Positions 58,357 to 64,000 of a stretch of 64,000 bases of DNA are shown here, piece by piece. The position numbers and the translations under genes were made by a program. Under the pieces are notes generated by a model, which saw only the letters and a list, made by a program, of their open reading frames with translations, was not told the DNA's origin and searched no databases. The DNA lies in assembly GCF_036231945.1 (NCBI RefSeq), contig NZ_CP109599.1, forward strand, positions 1,302,001 through 1,366,000, read 5' to 3'. Source of the DNA: Streptomyces sp. NBC_01429 (lineage in GTDB: Bacteria; Actinomycetota; Actinomycetes; Streptomycetales; Streptomycetaceae). Every line of letters starts with the position of its first letter. Within the stretch, counting starts at the first letter, position 1.

Positions 58357-58372
58357 GCCGGCCAGACTGCCA

Positions 58373-59641
58373 TCACGTCGGCCCGGGCACCATAGGGGCT
58401 CGCGGCCCGAGGAGCACCGGCAGCTCGCTCAGCGCGTTCTGGGTCACCGCGGGTTGGTGGGGCAGCCGCTCGGCGGGGACGGCGAGCGTCAGGTCCGGAT
58501 ACCGCTCGTACAGCGCGCGGAGCGCCACCTGCCCCTCCAGCCGGGCCAGGGCGGCCCCCACGCAGACGTGCGGGCCGTGGCCGAAGGAGATGTGCCGGTT
58601 GGGTGAGCGGGTGATGTCGAAGTCGCCGGCCGTCCGGCCGTGCCACCGCTCGTCGCGGCCGATCGCCCCGTAGGACACGACGAGGGCCTCGCCGCGCGCG
58701 AGCACGGTGTCTCCCACGGGGACGTCCTCGGCGGCGAAGCGGATGAGGAAGTTCGAGTTCGGCGCGGAGTAGCGCATGGTCTCCTCGACGACGGCGTCCC
58801 AGCCGACGGCACCGGAGCGGACGAGGGCCAGTTGGCCGGGGTGGGTGGCGAGGTTGACGACGGCGTTCACGATCAGGCAGACCGTGGTCTCGTAGCCGGA
58901 TCCGATCATCAGTTGCAGCGTGCTGACGATCTCCTCGTCGGTGAACGGGTCGTCGCTCCCCCGGGTCCCGACGAGGGTGCTGGTCAGGTCGGAGCCGGGG
59001 CGCTCCCGGCGGGCGGCCGCCAGGGAGCGCATCACCGCGGTCAGCTCGGCCTGGTTGGCGGCCACCTCGGCGGGGGCCGTCTGGGTGGAGAGGAAGGTGT
59101 CGAACAGGGCCTGGAACCCGGCCCGCTGCCGGTGGCCGACGCCCATCAGCTCACTGACGACGTTCATCGGCAGCGGCAGCGCGAAGGCCGCCTTCAGGTC
59201 GACCGGTCCTCCGTCGTCCGGCAGCGCGTCCAGGAGTTCCCGTGTCAGCTCGGTGATCCGCGCGCGCATGCCCTCCACCCGCCGGGAGTTGAGCGCCTGC
59301 GCGACGGGGCCGCGCAGCCGGCGGTGTTCGTCGCCGTCCACGGTGAACATGGACCGGCCGTGGTCGGCGATCCCGATCAGCGGCCAGTCGGCGGGGATGT
59401 CGCCGCGCCGCCAGGCGTGCCACGCGTTGATGCCCTTGACCAGGCGCGGATCGGTGAGCAGGCGCCTGGCCTCGGCCTGGTGGGTGACGGCCCACGCGGG
59501 CACCCCGCCGGGCAGCTCGACGGCGACCAGCGGACCGGCCGCGCGCAGCCGGGCGTGCTCGTCCTCGATGTCCCCGACGAGCGGATCGAGGACGAGGCGC
59601 CGGGCGGGGCAGTGCGAACCGGGGGCGGCGGGATGGGGCAT
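58373..59641 (-). CDS. Cytochrome P450
   Basis: Soluble bacterial P450 of 422 residues. The haem-binding loop is ISFGHGPHVCVGAALARLE (Cys thiolate). The ExxR motif is in VVEETMRYSAPNSNF. The I-helix reads LMIGSGYETTVCL, with Glu-Thr in the oxygen-activation position. The N-terminal part has LDPLVGDIEDEHARLRAAGP and the middle DEHRRLRGPVAQALNSRRV, as in CYP105/107-like biosynthetic P450s. AGGAGG lies six bases before the ATG. No ferredoxin gene adjoins it. It follows the frameshifted gene on the same strand after 128 bases that contain a G-rich repeat, and the divergent PLP decarboxylase suggests an aromatic amine or amino-acid-derived substrate. Confidence 0.94.
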   Translation of the reverse strand: MPHPAAPGSHCPARRLVLDPLVGDIEDEHARLRAAGPLVAVELPGGVPAWAVTHQAEARRLLTDPRLVKGINAWHAWRRGDIPADWPLIGIADHGRSMFTVDGDEHRRLRGPVAQALNSRRVEGMRARITELTRELLDALPDDGGPVDLKAAFALPLPMNVVSELMGVGHRQRAGFQALFDTFLSTQTAPAEVAANQAELTAVMRSLAAARRERPGSDLTSTLVGTRGSDDPFTDEEIVSTLQLMIGSGYETTVCLIVNAVVNLATHPGQLALVRSGAVGWDAVVEETMRYSAPNSNFLIRFAAEDVPVGDTVLARGEALVVSYGAIGRDERWHGRTAGDFDITRSPNRHISFGHGPHVCVGAALARLEGQVALRALYERYPDLTLAVPAERLPHQPAVTQNALSELPVLLGPRAPMVPGPT

Positions 59642-59723
59642 GGGCGGCCTCCTGGGGCGGTGGCTGATGGTGGCGATGCGGGATGGCCCGTGGTCCGTCG
59701 ACTGCGAGCGGGAGTAGGGGCGC

Positions 59724-59762
59724 GGGCGTGGGCGTGGGGCGTGGGCGTGGGGCGTGGGCGTG
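59724..59762. repeat. Three perfect copies of a 13-base G-rich unit
   Basis: GGGCGTGGGCGTG is repeated three times exactly (59724-59736, 59737-59749, 59750-59762), directly between the stop of the frameshifted gene and the P450 ribosome site. It could affect transcription into the P450 gene, or form a quadruplex on the plus strand. Confidence 0.92.
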
Positions 59763-59769
59763 GGCGGGG

Positions 59770-60650
59770 TCAGTCCAGGAGCCGGCGGCGGGCCGCCCCC
59801 AGTTCGGCGAGCGTCGCGGCCCCGTCCTGGGATCCGCCGAGCAGCGAGGGCCCCGCGCCGACGAAGCGCCGGCAGACGCCCACGTGGGCCGCGTACGCCT
59901 CCTCCAGGGCCGCGCGCAGGGCTCGCCCGGCGTCGGCCCCCTCGCGCGCCCGGGGGACCGTCCCCAGACGCGCAGGTGCTCGATCAGGACGTGGTGATCG
60001 GCCGACCAGAGCCCGGAGAACCCTTTCAGTGGCTGCCGCGGCGGCTCCATGGAGGGCCGGACGAGTTCCTCGTAGTCGGTCGCGGGGAAGTCGGAGGCGA
60101 TACGGAGCGCGGCGGTGGCGGCCCGCAGGCAGACGGCCGCCGCCGTGGCGCCCCGGTCGGCCGTGCCGGGTTCGGCGGCGTGGACGGCCTGCGCGAGCCC
60201 GACGGTGGTGGCCTGGATGAGGGCGAAGAAGAGACGGTGCCCGTGCAGCCAGCGGGCCGGCCCGTCGGCGGGGGCCGGTGCGGGAGCCGGGGCGGGGGCC
60301 GAGACGGAAGACGGGGCGGGAGCCGGGGGCCCGGTCAAGCCGGCGACGGCGAGCACCTCGTCGAACGCGGGTTCGTGCGCGGCTTCGGGAAGGCCGGTGC
60401 GGACTGCGGAGAGGGTCTGCCGGAGGGCCGAGGCGAGGAGCGGCGCCGGGGGGCGGGAGGAACGGGTGACGCGGAAGTAGGCGTCATAGGCGGCCTCGCG
60501 GGGGTCCGGCAACGTGTGGGTGGGCGCGTCCGGCGGGGCGCCCCCGGTGTCCCCGGCATTCCCGGCGTCGTTCGCGGCGCGCAGGCCGTCGAAGCCGGCG
60601 GGCAGCCGGTCGGGCGGGGCGAGGACGAGTAACGGGATATGACGTTCCAT
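59770..60650 (-). pseudogene. Frameshifted gene of the P450/decarboxylase locus (possible TDO/PrnB-like haem protein)
   Basis: The reading frame beginning MERHIPLLVLAPPDRL at 60650 runs to IEHLRVWG and then loses protein character. One added base in the CCCC run at 59962-59965 (plus strand) restores a normal frame that continues WGTVPRAREGADAG to ELGAARRRLLD and a TGA at 59770, giving 293 residues. This is either a sequencing slip or a recent frameshift. TDYEELVRPSMEPPRQPL and SADHHVLIEHL resemble, from memory, PrnB/DUF1864 proteins of the tryptophan 2,3-dioxygenase fold, which would make it a haem enzyme; this is tentative. Codon 7 is TTA (60630-60632). A -10-like TACCTT (60666-60661) suggests a leaderless start. 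Confidence 0.6.
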
Positions 60651-60693
60651 AGCGGAACGAAAGGTAGCCCACGATCGCTCGGAGTTCGCCATC

Positions 60694-62145
60694 ATGTCTC
60701 TCGGTAACGAAGTTGAGCCGTTCCGCGCCGCCGTCCACGAGGCCGTCGACCACCTCGTCGACCACTGGCGGGCCCTGGCGGACGAGCGGCTGCCGGTGGA
60801 GCCGCTCCGCGCCCCCGGCGCCACCGCCGCCGCCCTGCCCGCGGAGCCGCCCGAACAGGGCGAGCCGCTCGACCGGATCCTCCAGGACACCTGGGACACC
60901 GTCGTGCCCGGCCTGGTCCACTGGCAGCACCCGGCGTTCCTCGCCTACTACCCCACCAGCAACTCACCGGCGTCGGTGCTCGCCGAGCTGGTGACCGCCG
61001 GGCTGGGGGTGCAGGGCATGATGTGGGCGACCGGACCCGCGGCCACCGAACTGGAACAGGTGGTCACCGACTGGCTCGCCCAGGCCCTCGGCCTGCCCGG
61101 ACACTTCCTCCACACCTCCGGCAACGGCGGGGGTGTGATCCAGGACTCCGCCTCCTCCGCCGTGCTGGTCGCCGTCGTCGCCGCCCTGCACCGGGCCTCG
61201 CACGGACGGTGGCGCGGTCACGGCACCGAGGGCCGCTACCGGCTGTACCGCACGGACGAGGCCAACTCCTGTGTGGCCAAGGCGGCCCGCGTCGCCGGCC
61301 TCGGCGAGAGCGCCGCCGTCCCCACCCTGCCCGGCACCGCCCGGATGGACCCGGAGGCGCTGCGCGGGCGGATCGCCGCCGATCGCCGGGACGGCGCCGT
61401 CCCGGCGATCGTGGTCGCCACCGTGGGCACCACCAACACCTGCGCGGTCGACCCGCTGGCGGAGATCGGCCGGATCTGCCGCGAGGAGGGGGTGTGGCTC
61501 CATGTCGACGCCGCCTACGCGGGCTCGGCCGCCCTGTGTCCGGAGCACCGGTGGCTCAACGACGGCGTCGAGGCAGCCGACTCCTACGCCGTCAACGCGC
61601 ACAAGTGGATGCGGACCGGCACCCCGTGCAATGTGATGTGGACCGCCGACCGCCGGTCACTGACCGAGGCCATGAGCGTCTCCCCGGCCTATCTGCGCAA
61701 CGACGCCACCGACGCCGGACACGTGGTCGACTACCGCGACTGGCAGATCCCGCTGGGGCGGCCCATGCGCGCCCTCAAGCTCTGGTACGTCATGCGCGCC
61801 CATGGCCTGACGGGGCTGCGCGACGCCATCCGCCACGACGTGCGCATGGCCGCGCTGCTGGCCGAACTCGTCGCGGGCGAGGCCGGCTTCCATCTCGTCG
61901 CCCATCAACTCGGCCTCGTCGTCTTCCGGCTCGACACCGACCTGCGGACCCGCGAGGTCGCCGAGAGCCTGGCCGGGGACCCGGCCGTCGCCCTCACGGC
62001 GAGCGCCGTCGACGGCCGTCAGGTCCTGCGCGCGGCCCTGGGCTCGCCCCTGCTCACCGAGGCCACCGTCCACCGCGTCTGGCACACGATCCGCGGCCAC
62101 GCCCGCTCCGGCGGGCCGGCCCCCGCCGCCGCCGGAGCGCGCTGA
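60694..62145 (+). CDS. PLP-dependent aromatic amino acid-type decarboxylase (group II)
   Basis: Protein of 483 residues of the aromatic-L-amino-acid/glutamate decarboxylase family. HPAFLAYYPTSNSPASVLAEL and ATGPAATELEQVVTDWLAQAL are the AADC entry motifs. FLHTSGNGGGVIQDSASSA is the phosphate-binding loop. VDAAYAGSAALCPEHRWL carries the Asp that pairs with the cofactor, and YAVNAHKWMRTG contains the Schiff-base lysine. It probably makes an aryl-ethylamine from tryptophan, tyrosine, phenylalanine or a derivative. Only 43 bases separate its ATG from the divergent frameshifted gene, so their promoters overlap. GGAG is nine bases upstream. The adjacent P450 suggests further tailoring of the amine. 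Confidence 0.9.
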   Translation: MSLGNEVEPFRAAVHEAVDHLVDHWRALADERLPVEPLRAPGATAAALPAEPPEQGEPLDRILQDTWDTVVPGLVHWQHPAFLAYYPTSNSPASVLAELVTAGLGVQGMMWATGPAATELEQVVTDWLAQALGLPGHFLHTSGNGGGVIQDSASSAVLVAVVAALHRASHGRWRGHGTEGRYRLYRTDEANSCVAKAARVAGLGESAAVPTLPGTARMDPEALRGRIAADRRDGAVPAIVVATVGTTNTCAVDPLAEIGRICREEGVWLHVDAAYAGSAALCPEHRWLNDGVEAADSYAVNAHKWMRTGTPCNVMWTADRRSLTEAMSVSPAYLRNDATDAGHVVDYRDWQIPLGRPMRALKLWYVMRAHGLTGLRDAIRHDVRMAALLAELVAGEAGFHLVAHQLGLVVFRLDTDLRTREVAESLAGDPAVALTASAVDGRQVLRAALGSPLLTEATVHRVWHTIRGHARSGGPAPAAAGAR

Positions 62146-62183
62146 ACCGGAGCGGGGGCGGAGCGGCCCCGGACGCGGTGGGG

Positions 62184-62963
62184 TCAGACGTCGAGATCGA
62201 CCACGACCGGGGCATGGTCGGACGCGCCCTTGCCCTTGCGCTCCTCGCGGTCGACGTAGCTGTCCTTGACGGCCCCGGCGAACGGCGCGTTGCCGTACAC
62301 CAGGTCGATGCGCATGCCCCGGTTCTTCGGGAAGCCCAGCTCGCGGTAGTCCCAGTAGGTGTACGGACGGTCGTACTTGAGGGGGCGCGGCACCACGTCG
62401 CTCAGCCCCTCCTCGCGCAGCGCGGCGAGCGCGGCCCGCTCGGCGGGGGTGACATGGGTGGCGCCCTCGAACCGGGACAGGTCCCAGACGTCCTCGTCCG
62501 CCGGGGCCACGTTGAAGTCGCCGAGCACGGCGAAGGGGCGCGGGCCCGCCGCGTCCTCGGTGACGGCCGCGCGCAGCGCCTCGAACCAGGCGAGCTTGTA
62601 GCCGTAGTGGTCGTGGCCCACCTCGCGGCCGTTGGGCACGTAGACCGACCAGAGGCGGACCGGGCCGCAGGTCGCCGAGACCGCCCGCGGCTCCGCCACC
62701 CCCTCGTACTCCGGGCCGCCGGGCAGGCCCTTGACGACGTCCGTCAGACCGATCCGGGAGACCAGCGCCACCCCGTTCCACCGGCCGGTGGCGTGGACCG
62801 CCGACTCGTATCCCAGCTCACGGAGCTGGTCGGCCGGGAACTGCGCCTCGGCGCACTTGGTCTCCTGGACGCACAGCACGTCCGTGCCGCTGCTCTCCAG
62901 CCAGGCCAGCAGCCGGGGCAGCCGGGCGGTGATCGAATTGACGTTCCAGGTGGCGATGCGCAT
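62184..62963 (-). CDS. xthA: Exodeoxyribonuclease III
   Basis: AP endonuclease and 3'-5' exonuclease of 259 residues for base excision repair. Motifs include MRIATWNVNSI (Asn), VQETKCAEAQFP (metal Glu), SVYVPNGREVGHDHYGYKL (Tyr), VLGDFNVAPADEDVWD (Asp/Asn), RIDLVYGN, and KGASDHAPVVVDLD (catalytic His). ATG 62963 is preferred to an upstream GTG (62972), which would leave no room for a ribosome site. It converges with the decarboxylase gene and is the downstream member of a minus-strand pair with the MBL-fold gene, 45 bases apart. Confidence 0.95.
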   Translation of the reverse strand: MRIATWNVNSITARLPRLLAWLESSGTDVLCVQETKCAEAQFPADQLRELGYESAVHATGRWNGVALVSRIGLTDVVKGLPGGPEYEGVAEPRAVSATCGPVRLWSVYVPNGREVGHDHYGYKLAWFEALRAAVTEDAAGPRPFAVLGDFNVAPADEDVWDLSRFEGATHVTPAERAALAALREEGLSDVVPRPLKYDRPYTYWDYRELGFPKNRGMRIDLVYGNAPFAGAVKDSYVDREERKGKGASDHAPVVVDLDV

Positions 62964-63008
62964 GGAAGACACCCTAGCGGCGGGGTACGACAGTGCCCGG
63001 CGCGGCGA

Positions 63009-63641
63009 TCACAGGTCGACGGATTCGCCGGAGGCGAGCCGGCCGTGCTCCGCGCCGCCGAGCGCGCCGATCTGCCGGTCGTAGGCGGGGCGGGCCAGGT
63101 CGGTGAGCAGGGCGTCGTGGATGTCGAAGGCGCGGCGCGGCTTGACCTCGCGCACGTAGTCGATCACCTCGGAGATCTTGCTCCACGGTGCCTGCACGGG
63201 CAGCATCAGCGTGTCGACCGGGTGGTCGGGGACGGTGAGCGCGTCGCCCGGGTGGAAGACCGAACCGTCCACGAGATAGCCGACATTGGTGACTCTCGGC
63301 AGGTCCGGGTGGATGACGGCGTGCAGCTCGCCGTAGACCCTGACGTCGAATCCGGCCGCGGTGAAGGCGTCGCCCTCCCCCACCGTGTGGACCCGGCCGG
63401 GGAACGCGGCGGAGACCTGTCCGGCGACGCTGCGCAGCGTCCAGAGCCGGGCGGCCGGGTTGGCTTCGAGGGCGGCCCGCAGCCGTCCCTCGTCGAAGTG
63501 GTCGGGGTGCTCGTGGGTGACGAGGAGGGCGTCGGCGCCGACGACGGCGTCCTCCTCGGTGAAGGCGCCGGGGTCGATGACGAGCGTGCGCCCGTCCTTC
63601 TCCAGCCGTACGCAGGCGTGGGTCCTCTTGGTGAGTCTCAC
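63009..63641 (-). CDS. MBL-fold metal-dependent hydrolase
   Basis: Metallo-beta-lactamase-fold protein of 210 residues. The metal motif is LLVTHEHPDHFDEGRL (HxHxDH). Further ligands are in YGELHAVIHPD (His), VFHPGDALTVP (Asp), and AFDIHDALLTD (His). The layout matches the UlaG/YtnP-like branch 'L-ascorbate lactonase-like' hydrolases, whose streptomycete members are uncharacterised. GTG 63641 is the likely start with a GAGG site about ten bases upstream; an earlier start would add 20 residues. It is followed by xthA and preceded by a carboxymuconolactone decarboxylase gene. Confidence 0.87.
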   Translation of the reverse strand: MRLTKRTHACVRLEKDGRTLVIDPGAFTEEDAVVGADALLVTHEHPDHFDEGRLRAALEANPAARLWTLRSVAGQVSAAFPGRVHTVGEGDAFTAAGFDVRVYGELHAVIHPDLPRVTNVGYLVDGSVFHPGDALTVPDHPVDTLMLPVQAPWSKISEVIDYVREVKPRRAFDIHDALLTDLARPAYDRQIGALGGAEHGRLASGESVDL

Positions 63642-63705
63642 CGCTCGCCGCCTCTCTCTCGTCGCTGCCGGGTCCCCCGGGTCGTGCCGGACACCTTCCA
63701 TCCTG

Positions 63706-64000
63706 CTACGCCTCGGGCGTCGTCTCCTCCCGGATGACGTCCCCGGCCACCCGGAACGCCGTGTTCGCCGCCGGAACGCCGCAGTAGACGGCGGTCTGGA
63801 TCAGTACTTCCTTGATCTCGGCCGGGGTCAGCCCGTTGCGCAGCGCGGCCCTGGTGTGGAAGGCCAGCTCCTCCAGGTGGCCGCCGGCGATCAGCGCGGT
63901 CAGCGTCACCGCGCTGCGGGTACGGCGGTCCAGGCCCTCCCTGGTCCACACCTCGCCCCAGGCGTAGCGGGTGATCAGCTCCTGGAAGTCGCCGGAGAAG
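63706..64000 (-). CDS. 4-carboxymuconolactone decarboxylase family protein, C-terminal part (runs off window)
   Basis: The gene's 5' part lies beyond position 64000; 97 codons are present. The visible piece has FSGDFQELITRYAWGEVW and LDRRTRSAVTLTALIAGG, then FHTRAALRNGLTPAEIKEVL and QTAVYCGVPAANTAF, an almost textbook PcaC C-terminus with the catalytic region. It acts in the beta-ketoadipate pathway of aromatic catabolism. In Streptomyces the domain is often fused to enol-lactone hydrolase (PcaD/PcaL), and whether that applies here cannot be seen. It lies upstream of the MBL-fold gene with 64 bases between. Confidence 0.88.
   Translation of the reverse strand, partial: FSGDFQELITRYAWGEVWTREGLDRRTRSAVTLTALIAGGHLEELAFHTRAALRNGLTPAEIKEVLIQTAVYCGVPAANTAFRVAGDVIREETTPEA

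Overview
This is 64 kb of very GC-rich chromosome from a streptomycete. The evidence is third-position G/C coding bias, frequent GTG starts, GTGA/ATGA gene overlaps, apparently leaderless promoters, F420-linked enzymes, rare TTA (bldA-type) leucine codons, and an ethylmalonyl-CoA pathway block next to psd/pssA as in other Streptomyces. I see no rRNA, tRNA, CRISPR array, insertion sequence or prophage. The window is mostly chromosomal metabolism with a few accessory islands. All family names come from reading the translated sequences; no database search was possible.

Layout. 0-6.2 kb: DUF6204 protein, acetyltransferase, and a four-peptidase operon (M55 D-aminopeptidase, M20, S9, LD-carboxypeptidase) for (muro)peptide breakdown. 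6.4-12.2 kb: methyltransferase, large SpoIIE-type phosphatase/ATPase, and an MFS exporter fused to three carboxypeptidase-regulatory repeats. 12.5-15.3 kb: SRPBCC protein, a radical SAM protein behind a perfect LexA/SOS box, acetyltransferase, HEAT-repeat protein. 15.6-24.9 kb: ethylmalonyl-CoA block (double 3-hydroxyacyl-CoA dehydrogenase, TetR regulator, ccr, ethylmalonyl-CoA mutase, CoA-ester lyase, MaoC dehydratase, acyl-CoA dehydrogenase) for C2 assimilation and supply of ethylmalonyl/methylmalonyl-CoA. 25.1-26.6 kb: psd-pssA phospholipid genes closed by a strong terminator.

26.7-36.9 kb: glycerate kinase, NUDIX hydrolase, a MerR/sliding-clamp fusion, a secreted protein, TMEM175-like channel, Ogt and Ada-AlkA alkylation repair, FAD oxidoreductase, nucleotidyltransferase. 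37.1-38.1 kb: a secreted TNT-domain (NADase toxin-like) protein followed by a 77-residue protein that could be its immunity partner. 38.1-42.1 kb: inositol-monophosphatase-like enzyme, GGT-like enzyme, lipoate ligase with a permuted domain order. 42.1-48.4 kb: a five-gene pyrimidine/hydantoin catabolic operon (beta-ureidopropionase, aminotransferase, dihydropyrimidinase, F420-type LLM oxidoreductase, NCS1 permease). 48.7-54.3 kb: TTA-containing hypothetical gene, PPOX/F420 enzyme, methionine aminopeptidase, secreted GGT, membrane-anchored hypothetical protein. 54.5-57.7 kb: glutamate-type ABC uptake operon.

58.4-62.1 kb is the most unusual part: an aromatic-type PLP decarboxylase divergent from a TTA-containing, single-base-frameshifted gene and a cytochrome P450, resembling a tiny uncharacterised specialised-metabolite locus. 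The window ends with exonuclease III, an MBL-fold hydrolase and the 3' end of a carboxymuconolactone decarboxylase gene. Short tandem duplications that include or abut stop codons recur through the window.
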